This document shows, in pieces, positions 46,503 to 56,114 of a stretch of DNA of 61,239 nt; the stretch's first letter is position 1, and every line of letters begins with the position of its first letter. The DNA lies in assembly GCA_043758775.1 (NCBI GenBank), contig JAYVMU010000070.1:1-61239 (forward strand), written 5' to 3'. Under the pieces are notes generated by a model, which saw nothing but the letters and a program-made list of their open reading frames with translations, was not told the DNA's origin and ran no database searches. This DNA comes from JACMMS01 sp043758775. GTDB lineage: Bacteria > Pseudomonadota > Gammaproteobacteria > Burkholderiales > Methylophilaceae. The position numbers and the translations under genes were made by a program.

Positions 46503-49409
46503 CTACACTGCCTCATTATCCAAGCTCGCTACAAGGCCAATTTGCTCATCACTAAATTGTTGATAATTTCGTTGCCAGTCAGAAAGCTGAACAACTTTTG
46601 TGACCTGCACTGCTGTCACCTTAAACTCCGGACAGTTAGTCGCCCAGTCTGAGTTATTAGTAGTAATTACATTAGTGCCAGATTCAGGATGATGAAAAGT
46701 CGTGTAAATCATGCCTGGTTGCACGCGTTCAGTTATAGTTGCACGCAATACCGTTTCACCTGCACGGCTGGTGATGCCAATCCAGTCGCCTTCTACAATA
46801 TCGCGCTCCTCGGCATCATGCGGGTGAATTTCCGCCAAGTCCTCTGCATGCCAGGCAGTGTTTTCTGTCCGACGCGTTTGTGCACCCACGTTATATTGTG
46901 ACAAAATACGACCTGTTGTCAAAATAAGTGGATATTTCTTGGTGACTTTTTCCGTTGTTGGGACGTACTCAGTAATAAAAAACTTACCTTTACCTCGTAC
47001 AAATTCATCAACATGCATCGTTGGCGTGCCCGCTGGATGCTCATCATCACATGGCCATTGCACGCTACCTAATTCATCCAGTTTTTTAAAGCTTATACCT
47101 TTGAATGTAGGTGTTAGTGCAGCGATTTCATCCAGAATATCAGCTGCATGCGTATAATGCATTGGATAGCCTAGTGCCGCCGAGAGTTTAGCGGTGATTT
47201 CCCAATCTTCCATACCAACTTCGCCATTACCATTTTTTGGCGTCATCACACGACGTACAGGTGAAACACGACGCTCGGCATTGGTAAACGTACCGCTCTT
47301 TTCTAAAAATGATGCGCCAGGGAAAAACACATGCGCATACATCGCTGTTTCATTTAAGAATAAATCTTGCACAATCACGCACTCCATCGCTTCTAAAGCG
47401 TGTGTGACATGCTGCGTATCAGGGTCTGATTGCACGATATCTTCACCTACACAATACAAGGCCTTAAAGCTTCCCTCATTAGCTAAGCTCAGCATATTCG
47501 GAATACGCAAACCCGGTTCAGCACTTAGTGGACGACCCCAAGCAGCTTCGAATAAGGCACGAGTAGCATCATCCGACACATGGCGATAACCTGGAAATTC
47601 ATTTGGCATAGAACCCATATCACATGAGCCTTGAACATTATTTTGTCCACGCAATGGATTGAGCCCTACGCCTTCGCGGCCCACATTTCCTGTCGCCATC
47701 GCTAAGTTAGCAATACCCATTACCATAGTTGTACCCTGATAATGCTCAGTTACACCTAAACCATAATAAATTGCGGCATTACCACCTGTTGCGTACAATC
47801 TTGCCGCAGCGCGCAACGTTTCCGCTGGAACTCCCAACTGCGACTCTAATGCCTCTGGTGAGTTTTCCGCTTTTGCCACAAAATCACGCCAGATGACAAA
47901 AGAATCCCACTCACAACGTTCTTTAACAAACGCTTCATTCACTAAACCCTCAGTCACGACAACGTGAGCCATCGCAGAAATTATGGCCACGTTAGTGCCT
48001 GGGCGTAATTTAAGATGATAATCGGCCTGCACATGCGGTGACGATACTAAATCAATCGCGCGCGGGTCGACAATAATGAGTTTTGCGCCTTCACGTAAGC
48101 GACGTTTCATTTGTGAGGCAAACACAGGGTGAGCGTCGGTGGGATTTGCACCTATCACCATAATCACGTCGGATTCCATGACAGAATCAAAAGTTTGCGT
48201 GCCGGCTGATTCACCAACCGTTTGTTTTAAACCATAACCTGTAGGTGAATGGCAAACGCGTGCACAGGTATCTACGTTATTAGTGCCGAACACAGCGCGT
48301 ACTAATTTTTGTGTGACATAGACCTCTTCATTGGTACAGCGTGATGACGTAATACCCCCCGCTGCGTCTTTGCCGTATTTGTTTTGAATGCGCTTAATCT
48401 CGCTTGCAGCATAGTTAATGGCTTCATCCCAGCCCACCACTTGCCACGCATCATGGATACTTTTACGGATCATAGGTGTCGTAATACGATCCTTATGTGT
48501 TGCATAACCCCATGCAAAGCGGCCTTTAACGCAAGAGTGGCCATGATTTGCACCACCGTTTTTGTTAGGAACCATGCGGATGACTTCTTCACCCTTCATT
48601 TCTGCATTAAAACTGCAACCTACGCCACAATAGGCACAAGTAGTAGTGACTGAGTGTTCTGGTATACCGTGGTCAATCACAGTTTTTTCCATTAGCGACG
48701 CTGTCGGGCATGCCTGTACACAAGCACCACAAGATACGCATTCAGAGTCCATAAAATTTTCAATGCCTGATGCTACCTTTGAGTCAAAACCACGCCCTGA
48801 AATAGTCAGCGCATAGGTACCCTGAATGTCTTCACACGCGCGTACACAGCGGCTACAGACAATGCATCTGGCTGGATCAAAGGTGAAGTACGGATTACTT
48901 TCATCCTTCTCGGCCTTGAGGTGGTTTTCACCTTCATAGCCATAACGCACTTCGCGCAAGCCTACCGCACCTGCCACATCCTGCAACTCGCAATCGCCAT
49001 TGGCAGCACAAGTCAAGCAATCTAGCGGGTGATCTGAAATGTATAACTCCATCGTACCACGACGAATATCAGCTAATTTTGGTGTTTGGGTGTGTACTTT
49101 TAAACCTTCAGCCACTGGCGTGGTGCAAGACGCTGGGTAACCGCGACGACCCTCAATTTCCACCACGCATAAGCGACATGATCCAAAAGGGTCCAGACTG
49201 TCAGTTGCGCATAGTTTAGGCACAGTAATACCAGCAATCATACTTGCACGCATAATCGACGTACCTTCTGGCACGGTGACATCACGATCATCAATATTAA
49301 GTGTAATCAGCTTTTCTGACTGGCTGGCGGGGGTACCGTAATCGGTTTGGTCATCAAAGCTAGTTCGGCTTCGATCGCTGGGTTGTGTATATTTAATATC
49401 ATCCATCAT
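46503..49409 (-). CDS. fdsA: NAD-dependent formate dehydrogenase alpha subunit (molybdopterin, Fe-S)
   Basis: Catalytic subunit that oxidises formate to CO2 at a bis-MGD molybdenum. The 968 residues run: NuoG-like [2Fe-2S] domain (DPFGSCRLCVVEI), His-ligated cluster HPLDCLTCAANGDCE, two ferredoxin [4Fe-4S] motifs (CIVCSRCVRACEDIQ and CVSCGACVQACPTASL), then the DMSO-reductase-type domain with CAYCGVGCSFNAE and HSCVKGRFAWG. DTCARVCHSPTGYG near residue 380 holds the Mo-coordinating Cys followed by His, and the C-terminal cofactor domain has HPHDAEERDIVEGD. AAGGAG precedes the paired ATG codons. In the known enzyme electrons pass to FdsB and NAD. Confidence 0.97.
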   Translation of the reverse strand: MMDDIKYTQPSDRSRTSFDDQTDYGTPASQSEKLITLNIDDRDVTVPEGTSIMRASMIAGITVPKLCATDSLDPFGSCRLCVVEIEGRRGYPASCTTPVAEGLKVHTQTPKLADIRRGTMELYISDHPLDCLTCAANGDCELQDVAGAVGLREVRYGYEGENHLKAEKDESNPYFTFDPARCIVCSRCVRACEDIQGTYALTISGRGFDSKVASGIENFMDSECVSCGACVQACPTASLMEKTVIDHGIPEHSVTTTCAYCGVGCSFNAEMKGEEVIRMVPNKNGGANHGHSCVKGRFAWGYATHKDRITTPMIRKSIHDAWQVVGWDEAINYAASEIKRIQNKYGKDAAGGITSSRCTNEEVYVTQKLVRAVFGTNNVDTCARVCHSPTGYGLKQTVGESAGTQTFDSVMESDVIMVIGANPTDAHPVFASQMKRRLREGAKLIIVDPRAIDLVSSPHVQADYHLKLRPGTNVAIISAMAHVVVTEGLVNEAFVKERCEWDSFVIWRDFVAKAENSPEALESQLGVPAETLRAAARLYATGGNAAIYYGLGVTEHYQGTTMVMGIANLAMATGNVGREGVGLNPLRGQNNVQGSCDMGSMPNEFPGYRHVSDDATRALFEAAWGRPLSAEPGLRIPNMLSLANEGSFKALYCVGEDIVQSDPDTQHVTHALEAMECVIVQDLFLNETAMYAHVFFPGASFLEKSGTFTNAERRVSPVRRVMTPKNGNGEVGMEDWEITAKLSAALGYPMHYTHAADILDEIAALTPTFKGISFKKLDELGSVQWPCDDEHPAGTPTMHVDEFVRGKGKFFITEYVPTTEKVTKKYPLILTTGRILSQYNVGAQTRRTENTAWHAEDLAEIHPHDAEERDIVEGDWIGITSRAGETVLRATITERVQPGMIYTTFHHPESGTNVITTNNSDWATNCPEFKVTAVQVTKVVQLSDWQRNYQQFSDEQIGLVASLDNEAV

Positions 49410-49466
49410 GCACTCCTTACCGCCGCAGCGGCAGCCTTTATAGGCTAATTAACTTAAATTTTTAGC

Positions 49467-51005
49467 TTAACTTCTATTCTCAAAATCAGCCGCAAAATGA
49501 TTCATTGCACTCAATACAGGATATGGCGTCATGCCACCTAATGCACAAAGCGAGCCATTGAGCATGGTGTCACTTAAATCACGCACTAACTTAATATTCT
49601 GTTTTGTGTCTTTCCCCGCAATGATTTTATCCATCACTTCAGCGCCTCTTACCGCGCCAATACGGCACGGTGTGCATTTTCCACAAGATTCAATGGCACA
49701 AAACTCAAATGCATAGCGCGCCATTTTTGCCATATCCACGGTGTCGTCAAACGCCACAATGCCGCCATGACCTAATACCGCCCATATTTGACTAAATGCT
49801 TCATAATCTAGCGGTGTATCAAATTGGCTTTCTGGCAAAAACGCACCTAACGGTCCGCCTACTTGTACCGCTCGAATTGTCTTGCCATTGGCTGAGCCGC
49901 CGCCAAAATCATAAAGTAGCTCGCGCAAGGTGGCGCCAAAAGCCAGCTCAACCAAACCGCCATGCTTAATATTACCCGCTAACTGTATCGGCAAAGTACC
50001 ACGTGAACGACCCATGCCGTAATCCGCATAATATTGCGCACCTTTATCTAAAATAATCGGCACAGTCGCTAACGATATGACATTATTGACCACAGTTGGT
50101 TTACCAAATAATCCTTCAATCGCAGGTAGTGGTGGTTTAAAACGTACAAGACCGCGCTTGCCCTCCAGGCTTTCTAGTAAAGAGGTTTCTTCGCCGCACA
50201 CATAAGCACCTGCGGCGCGGCGCACTTCTAAATGAAACACCTTACCTGAAGCGCAAATATTATCACCCAAATAGCCAGCGCTGTAAGCACTCGCTATTGC
50301 TGTATTTAAGATGTCCAGTGCGTGAGGATATTCCGAGCGCAAATAAATATAGCCTTGCGTAGCGCCCACTGCAATGCCCGCAATCGTCATGCCTTCTATC
50401 AGCACAAACGGGTCATCTTCCATAATCATGCGGTCTGAAAACGTACCAGAATCACCTTCATCAGCATTGCATACGATATATTTCTGCTCACTTTGCGCGC
50501 CTAACACTGTATTCCACTTAATACCCGTTGGAAAGCCCGCACCACCACGGCCACGCAAACCTGAATCAGTTACAACTTTTATAATTTCTGCGCTACCTAG
50601 CTTGAGCGCATTTTGTAAGCCTTTATAACCATCATGTGCAAGATAATCATCCAGCGAAACAGGATCTGTAATACCCACACGAGCAAAAGTCAAACGTTGT
50701 TGCTTTTTAAAATAAGGGATTTCTTCGGTTAAACCAAGTTTTAATGCATGCTCACCCGCATGCAGAAAATCCGCATCAAACAAGCCAGCAACATCTTCAG
50801 GTTGCACGGGTGCATAAGCCACACGGCCTTTATCTGTAGGCACCTCCACCATAGGCTCCAGCCAAAACATACCACGCGAGCCATTACGTACTAAATTGAT
50901 GGCAACGCCACGTTTGGCCGCTTCCGCAGCAATAGCCTTGGCTATGCGCTCTGCACCTAGTGATAGCGCACTAGAATCACGCGGCACATAAACAGTAATG
51001 CTCAT
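49467..51005 (-). CDS. fdsB: NAD-dependent formate dehydrogenase beta subunit (NuoF-like)
   Basis: Carries FMN, NAD and one [4Fe-4S] site. An N-terminal thioredoxin-like part (about 1-100) is fused to the NuoF-type core: GLRGRGGAGFPTGIKW near residue 150 (NAD), NADEGDSGTFSDR with the FMN loop, RRAAGAYVCGEETSLLES, and ESCGKCTPCRIGAVRG with the cluster ligands. Length 512. Start overlaps the fdsG stop by four bases (ATGA), so the subunits are translated together. Confidence 0.97.
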   Translation of the reverse strand: MSITVYVPRDSSALSLGAERIAKAIAAEAAKRGVAINLVRNGSRGMFWLEPMVEVPTDKGRVAYAPVQPEDVAGLFDADFLHAGEHALKLGLTEEIPYFKKQQRLTFARVGITDPVSLDDYLAHDGYKGLQNALKLGSAEIIKVVTDSGLRGRGGAGFPTGIKWNTVLGAQSEQKYIVCNADEGDSGTFSDRMIMEDDPFVLIEGMTIAGIAVGATQGYIYLRSEYPHALDILNTAIASAYSAGYLGDNICASGKVFHLEVRRAAGAYVCGEETSLLESLEGKRGLVRFKPPLPAIEGLFGKPTVVNNVISLATVPIILDKGAQYYADYGMGRSRGTLPIQLAGNIKHGGLVELAFGATLRELLYDFGGGSANGKTIRAVQVGGPLGAFLPESQFDTPLDYEAFSQIWAVLGHGGIVAFDDTVDMAKMARYAFEFCAIESCGKCTPCRIGAVRGAEVMDKIIAGKDTKQNIKLVRDLSDTMLNGSLCALGGMTPYPVLSAMNHFAADFENRS

Positions 51006-51502
51006 TCTGCTTCTCCTTCAGCCAGCGTCCGCGCTTCAGCAATAATTTGATTGATTTTTTTTGCATCTACACGCCCATATATCTCATCATCTATCATGAC
51101 AGCGGGAGAACATGCACAGTTCCCCAAGCAATACACCGGCTCTAAAGTCACTGCACCATCTGCTGTCGTTTGATGATAATCAATACCTAAATGTGCCTTT
51201 ACATGCTGCTCAAGTTTTTCAGAGCCCATAGACTGGCAAGACTCTGCACGGCAGATTTGTAAGACATGCCGACCCACAGGCTCGGTACGGAAATGATGGT
51301 AAAAAGTCACTACGCCATGCACTTCAGCCACCGATAAATTTAGCTCTCTGCTTATCTCGGCATAGCAATTTTGTGGCACATAGCCAAGGTCATCTTGTAT
51401 GGCATGCAGCAAAGGCAAAAGCGCGCCTGGTGTATTTTTGTGCGCCAGAATATGCTGCCCAATTAATTGTTGTTCATTTAGTTGTAAATCTTGTGCTGTC
51501 AC
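51002..51502 (-). CDS. fdsG: NAD-dependent formate dehydrogenase gamma subunit (NuoE-like)
   Basis: [2Fe-2S] thioredoxin-fold subunit of 166 residues. LLPLLHAIQDDLGYVPQNC and EVHGVVTFYHHFRTEP are NuoE-like; cluster ligands lie in CRAESCQSMG and CLGNCACSPAVMID (C-x4-C and C-x3-C). First gene of the fds operon, diverging from moaA over a 148-base region with palindromic elements. Confidence 0.96.
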   Translation of the reverse strand: MTAQDLQLNEQQLIGQHILAHKNTPGALLPLLHAIQDDLGYVPQNCYAEISRELNLSVAEVHGVVTFYHHFRTEPVGRHVLQICRAESCQSMGSEKLEQHVKAHLGIDYHQTTADGAVTLEPVYCLGNCACSPAVMIDDEIYGRVDAKKINQIIAEARTLAEGEAE

Positions 51503-51545
51503 GCCAAACTCCCGAGCGATTGCTAGTAAACTATAGAGTTGAAAT

Positions 51546-51599
51546 TTAACAATTTAAGTGTTAATCAACATCGACTATAATATACTTAATTGTTAACAC
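51546..51599. promoter_or_regulatory. Nested inverted repeats in the fdsG/moaA divergent promoter
   Basis: TTAACAATTTAAG (51546-51558) mirrors CTTAATTGTTAA (51585-51596) with one extra T, and GTGTTAA (51558-51564) exactly mirrors TTAACAC (51593-51599). The second pair is centred on a TATAAT box (51576-51581) on the plus strand, 70 bases before moaA; TATTATA reads toward fdsG on the other strand. A shared operator controlling both operons is plausible, and the regulator is unknown. Confidence 0.5.
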
Positions 51600-51650
51600 A
51601 TTAAATGTCCAATAACGACATAACTTCATCAATCTGCAGGTACATTAAAA

Positions 51651-52667
51651 ATGTCGGCAAATTCTAATGCCACTCTACACCCAGTCTTAATCGACCAATT
51701 TGGTCGCGCGGTCGATTACATTCGCTTATCTATCACCGACAGATGCGATTTTCGTTGCGTATACTGTATGGGTGAAGATATGACGTTTTTACCACGCGAT
51801 GAAGTATTAAGCCTTGAAGAATGTGCGCGCTTAGTGCGCATATTTGTGGGGCTAGGCGTGAGCAAAGTTCGCATTACTGGCGGCGAACCACTAGTGCGCA
51901 AAAATGCATTATGGCTGTTTGAAGAAGTTGGTCTACTACCAGGTTTAAAAGAGTTAGTGCTTACTACTAACGGCAGTCAGTTAGAAAAACAGGCTGACGA
52001 TTTAAAGCAAGCTGGCGTTAAACGCATCAATATTAGTTTAGATAGCTTAAACGCCACGCGTTTTAAAAAAATCACCCGTACAGGCGAGTTAACTAAAGTG
52101 CTAGCAGGCATACAGGCCGCTAAGCAAGCGGGATTTGATAACATCAAACTCAATACCGTGCTCATGCGCGGCTTTAATGATGATGAAACCGTGAGCTTGG
52201 TAGACTTTGCCGTGGCACAAGAAATTGATATTTCATTTATTGAGGAAATGCCGCTAGGTGAAGTTGACCATGCACGTGATAGCACTTTTGTCAGCAATGA
52301 CGACACACTAAGATTATTGCAAAGTAAGTACACACTGATTGCCAGTACTGAAAGCACAGGCGGGCCTGCCAAATACTGGCGTGTAGCCAATAGCAAAACA
52401 AAGATCGGCTTTATTTCACCGCATTCACATAATTTTTGCGAGAACTGCAATCGTGTGCGCATCACCTGTAAAGGCGAGCTTTATTTATGCCTAGGGCAAG
52501 AAGATAAAGTCGAACTGATGCCGCTGTTACGTGATAACCCATACAACGACGAACCGCTAATCATGGCTATTTTAGATAGTATGGCGATTAAACCTAAAGG
52601 TCATGATTTTGATTTGCGCCTTGCCGCACCAGCAGTCATTCGATTTATGTCACATACGGGCGGTTAA
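51651..52667 (+). CDS. moaA: GTP 3',8-cyclase MoaA
   Basis: Radical SAM enzyme for the first step of molybdenum cofactor synthesis. DRCDFRCVYCMGED near residue 30 supplies the first [4Fe-4S] cluster, RITGGEPLVRKN the SAM site, and SHNFCENCNRVRITCKGELY with LCLGQ the second, GTP-binding cluster. The C-terminus ends SHTGG, the double-Gly tail required in MoaA. Length 338. No moaC, moaD or moaE is in the window. A CAGGT lies upstream of the ATG. Confidence 0.97.
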   Translation: MSANSNATLHPVLIDQFGRAVDYIRLSITDRCDFRCVYCMGEDMTFLPRDEVLSLEECARLVRIFVGLGVSKVRITGGEPLVRKNALWLFEEVGLLPGLKELVLTTNGSQLEKQADDLKQAGVKRINISLDSLNATRFKKITRTGELTKVLAGIQAAKQAGFDNIKLNTVLMRGFNDDETVSLVDFAVAQEIDISFIEEMPLGEVDHARDSTFVSNDDTLRLLQSKYTLIASTESTGGPAKYWRVANSKTKIGFISPHSHNFCENCNRVRITCKGELYLCLGQEDKVELMPLLRDNPYNDEPLIMAILDSMAIKPKGHDFDLRLAAPAVIRFMSHTGG

Positions 52668-52716
52668 GTCTTGTGTGACTTATCAAACAAATCTGGCAAT
52701 CAAGCATAATTCTTCG

Positions 52717-53316
52717 ATGGGACAATCTGAAAAAATCACGGGGGTTATTTTAGCAGGTGGACGCGGCACACGTATGGGCGGTGTTGATAAAGGATTGGTA
52801 CTTTTACAACAACAGCCACTTGTTCAGCACGTTATTAATCGTTTAGCACCACAAGTAGATGAAATCATCATCAACGCCAACCGTGAAATTGCACAATACC
52901 AGACATTAGGTCTTACGGTACTGCAAGATGATATACCTGATTTTTCTGGGCCTTTAGCTGGCGTACATCTAGGCCTGACGCACAGCAAGTACGATTATGT
53001 ACTAACCGTCCCGTGTGACTCGCCACATTTACCAGTCGATTTAGCACAGCGGTTCATGCAAGCTCTAATTGAAAATAAGGCCGATATTGTCGTAGCAAGC
53101 AGTAACGGCAATACGCATCCCGTATTTTGTTTATGTAAAAAAACCGTACTCGTAAGTTTAGATAATTATTTGACGCAAGGTGGTCGTAAAGTGAGCGCCT
53201 GGCAAAAAAGTTTAGCTTATACCGAGGTCGACTTCACTGATGGTAATAATGCTTTTACTAATTTAAATACAATAGAAGAACTAAGTATTTTAGAAGCACA
53301 ATTAAATGATGAATAA
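52717..53316 (+). CDS. mobA: Molybdenum cofactor guanylyltransferase MobA
   Basis: Attaches GMP to molybdopterin to give MGD, the form used in formate dehydrogenase. ITGVILAGGRGTRMGGVDKG near residue 6 is the nucleotide-binding head, and LTVPCDSPHLPVDL the metal-binding loop. ATG 52717 gives 199 residues (E. coli 194); a longer frame from 52603 overlaps moaA and adds 38 residues unlike the family. No clear ribosome-binding site is seen. Confidence 0.95.
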   Translation: MGQSEKITGVILAGGRGTRMGGVDKGLVLLQQQPLVQHVINRLAPQVDEIIINANREIAQYQTLGLTVLQDDIPDFSGPLAGVHLGLTHSKYDYVLTVPCDSPHLPVDLAQRFMQALIENKADIVVASSNGNTHPVFCLCKKTVLVSLDNYLTQGGRKVSAWQKSLAYTEVDFTDGNNAFTNLNTIEELSILEAQLNDE

Positions 53317-53324
53317 ATCATCGC

Positions 53325-53858
53325 ATGAGTAAGCAATTGGTTAACAAATTACCTATTCTGAGTTTCTGCGCATATGCCAGCAATAGCGGCAAAACCACTC
53401 TACTGACACAACTTATCCCAGCATTAATGGTGCGCGGCCTGCGCGTATCCGTCATCAAACACGCACACCACAGCTTTGATATTGATTACCCAGGCAAAGA
53501 TAGCTACAAGTTGCGTGAGGCAGGTGCAGCACAAACCATGATTGCCTCTAACACGCGCTGGGCATTGATAACCGAACATCGCAATACCATTGAACCAGAC
53601 CTCGGCACACTGCTTGCGCAGCTGGACACAAGCCTAGCTGATTTAGTATTAGTCGAAGGCTTTCGCCATGAAGCCATTCCTAAAATTGAAGTGTTCCGCG
53701 CCAGTTTAGCGCAACCTTTATTAGCCGAACATGACAGCTCGATTATTGCGATTGCCAGTGACACAGCGCTGACTACGCATTTGCCCGTACTCGATTTGAA
53801 CAATATTAAAAAAATTGCCGATTTTGTCACAAAATTTGCTATACAGCCCCATTCTTAA
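53325..53858 (+). CDS. mobB: Molybdopterin-guanine dinucleotide biosynthesis protein MobB
   Basis: GTP-binding P-loop protein that assists MobA. PILSFCAYASNSGKTTLLTQ gives the Walker A motif with N-S-G-K-T, VSVIKHAHHSFDIDYPGKDS the MobB-specific block, and DLVLVEGFRHEAIPKIEVFR the Walker B-like end. 177 residues, eight bases after mobA. Confidence 0.95.
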   Translation: MSKQLVNKLPILSFCAYASNSGKTTLLTQLIPALMVRGLRVSVIKHAHHSFDIDYPGKDSYKLREAGAAQTMIASNTRWALITEHRNTIEPDLGTLLAQLDTSLADLVLVEGFRHEAIPKIEVFRASLAQPLLAEHDSSIIAIASDTALTTHLPVLDLNNIKKIADFVTKFAIQPHS

Positions 53859-53891
53859 ACATACGCAGCACAATCGTTAAGCCTACCATTT

Positions 53892-55193
53892 ATGACTAAA
53901 AAATCACTATCTGACATCGTACTAGACCCTAGCTGTATGGATGATTACGATCCAAACTCCATGCCAGTCAATAAAGCGCGTTCATTTATCCGTCAGTTTT
54001 TATCACCCGTTGCTGCGGTTGAGGTTCTAAGCTTACGTGATACTTTAGGCCGTGTATTAGCGACCGACATTTTATCGCCCTGCAATGTGCCCAATCACGA
54101 TAACTCGGCAATGGACGGCTATGCTTATGACATTGAGAGCATCCCAGCCGATGATCAGGCTTCACCTAAAGTGCTGAAGGTAATAGGTACAGCATTTGCG
54201 GGCAACGCGTTTAACGACAACATAGGCCTAGACGAATGCGTACGCATCATGACGGGCGCAGTACTACCTAAAGGCGCCAACACTGTGATTATGCAGGAGC
54301 GCGTCAGCATTACAAACGACACTATCACGTTACATGACACACAAAAGCATGGTGCTAATGTGCGTTATGCAGGTGAAGATTTAAAGCTAAATCAAATCGT
54401 GTTAGCCGCTGGACATCTTATGCGACCGGCAGATTTAGGCTTAATTGCTTCATTAGGCATTGGTGAATTGAGCGTATTTCGCAAACTCAAAGTAGCATTT
54501 TTTAGCACCGGAGACGAACTTACCCAGATTGGTCAGCCATTGGCTGCAGGACAAATTTATGACAGCAACCGTTACACTATTTACGGCATGTTAACCCGAC
54601 TAGGTGTTGAGATAATTGATATGGGCGTAGTACGCGACGAGCCAGCATTACTTGAAAACGTCCTGCTGGACGCAGCAAATCAGGCGGACGTCATCATTAG
54701 CACAGGTGGTGTATCGGTAGGTGAAGCAGATTATATGAAGGACTTGCTCGCTAAGCATGGTCAAGTGCTGTTTTGGAAAATCGCCATGAAACCAGGCAGA
54801 CCGCTAGCTTTTGGCAAGGTAAGCTCAACCAAAAATACCGCACATTACTTTGGTTTGCCTGGCAATCCAGTATCCACTATGGTGACTTTTTATCAGTTCG
54901 TCCGTGAAGCCATATTGATACTCATGGGACAAAATAACCCTAGAGCATTACCGTTACTCAATGCCGTATGCACGAAAGATATTAAGAAATTTACCGGACG
55001 CACTGAGTTTCAACGTGGCGTGTTATATATGGCAGAGGATGGCAATTGGAAAGTCAAACCAACTGATAATCAAAGCTCTGGTGTATTACGTAGCATGAGT
55101 GAAGCTAATTGCTTTATTGTGCTGGACGATACAGTAGGCAATATTGCTGCGGGTGCAACTGTGCCTGTGCAAATTTTGGAAGGGTTTATTTAA
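53892..55193 (+). CDS. moeA: Molybdopterin molybdenumtransferase MoeA
   Basis: Inserts molybdenum into adenylylated molybdopterin. Four-domain protein of 433 residues: an N-terminal segment with about 20 residues more than E. coli MoeA, then CNVPNHDNSAMDGYAYD, RIMTGAVLPKGANTVIMQE, FFSTGDEL, IYDSNRYTIYGML, STGGVSVGEADYM and FGLPGNPVSTMVTF. Last of the moaA-mobA-mobB-moeA run. Confidence 0.97.
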   Translation: MTKKSLSDIVLDPSCMDDYDPNSMPVNKARSFIRQFLSPVAAVEVLSLRDTLGRVLATDILSPCNVPNHDNSAMDGYAYDIESIPADDQASPKVLKVIGTAFAGNAFNDNIGLDECVRIMTGAVLPKGANTVIMQERVSITNDTITLHDTQKHGANVRYAGEDLKLNQIVLAAGHLMRPADLGLIASLGIGELSVFRKLKVAFFSTGDELTQIGQPLAAGQIYDSNRYTIYGMLTRLGVEIIDMGVVRDEPALLENVLLDAANQADVIISTGGVSVGEADYMKDLLAKHGQVLFWKIAMKPGRPLAFGKVSSTKNTAHYFGLPGNPVSTMVTFYQFVREAILILMGQNNPRALPLLNAVCTKDIKKFTGRTEFQRGVLYMAEDGNWKVKPTDNQSSGVLRSMSEANCFIVLDDTVGNIAAGATVPVQILEGFI

Positions 55194-55352
55194 AACATCT
55201 CAAACACAACTATAGCTGCACTCAATTGGTTTTGTGGCTGTCTACACCCAGTATCAATGTTAATTCAATTAGTTACTAAACTTGTTGTATAATTTTTCCC
55301 TTTATTAATTATCCGTAATTGGCACTAGATAAAAACTTTAGATTAAATTATT

Positions 55353-56099
55353 TTGGACATCGCTATTCAACAACCCGCCTACCACAACAGTGCACTTAGT
55401 GAGAACACATTGATTTGGGCGATAATCTGTTCACTATTACTGCATATCCTCATTGTTTTTATTGTGCCCAATATTAAATTTGAGGCCGCAAAAAAACCTG
55501 AAGTATTAAATATTGAACTAGCACCCCCTGCTCAACCGAAGCCAGCGCCAATGCCTATCGTAGAACCGATCAAACCCGCAGAGCCAGTTAAACCAAAACC
55601 CATTGAAAAAACACCGGTAAAACCTTTACCAAAGCCAATTACCCAAGCTAGTCCGGTTGTCGAACCGCCCACACATGAACCTCTGCATGAAAACCCGCCG
55701 CCAGTGATTACCGCCAGTCCCAAAGCCGAGGCTATTCCAACATTCACTGCACCGGCTCCCACTATAGAGCTACCAAAGTCGGCAGGCCCAACTGAAGCGG
55801 ATTTAAGCGCCGCAAGAGGTCAATATGCCGATACGTTGCGTCGTGAAGTGGCGAAAGACAAAAAGTACCCTAACATCGCAGCTAGCCGAGGTTATCAAGG
55901 CGATGTGGTGCTGAATGTGAAATTAGATAGCAACGGCAATGTACTATCGGCCACCGTGCATACTAGTAGTAGTTTCGAATCGCTAGATAAAGAGGCAATA
56001 GCAAAAATACTTAGAATTTCTCCATTTCCATTGCCGCCAGAAGCTTTACGTGGGCGTACTTTTAACGTGACCGTGCCGATTTCGTTCAAATTAGAATAA
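55353..56099 (+). CDS. tonB: TonB family energy-transducing protein
   Basis: Inner-membrane anchored protein that passes proton-motive force to outer-membrane transporters. One N-terminal helix (about residues 21-40, LIWAIICSLLLHILIVF), a Pro/Lys-rich spacer (about 55-125), and a C-terminal TonB domain with GYQGDVVLNVKLDSNGNVLS and SSFESLDKEAIAKIL. Starts from a TTG codon. exbB and exbD are not adjacent, so which motor it uses is unknown. Confidence 0.9.
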   Translation: MDIAIQQPAYHNSALSENTLIWAIICSLLLHILIVFIVPNIKFEAAKKPEVLNIELAPPAQPKPAPMPIVEPIKPAEPVKPKPIEKTPVKPLPKPITQASPVVEPPTHEPLHENPPPVITASPKAEAIPTFTAPAPTIELPKSAGPTEADLSAARGQYADTLRREVAKDKKYPNIAASRGYQGDVVLNVKLDSNGNVLSATVHTSSSFESLDKEAIAKILRISPFPLPPEALRGRTFNVTVPISFKLE

Positions 56100-56114
56100 G
56101 CTTCTTCATCGTCT

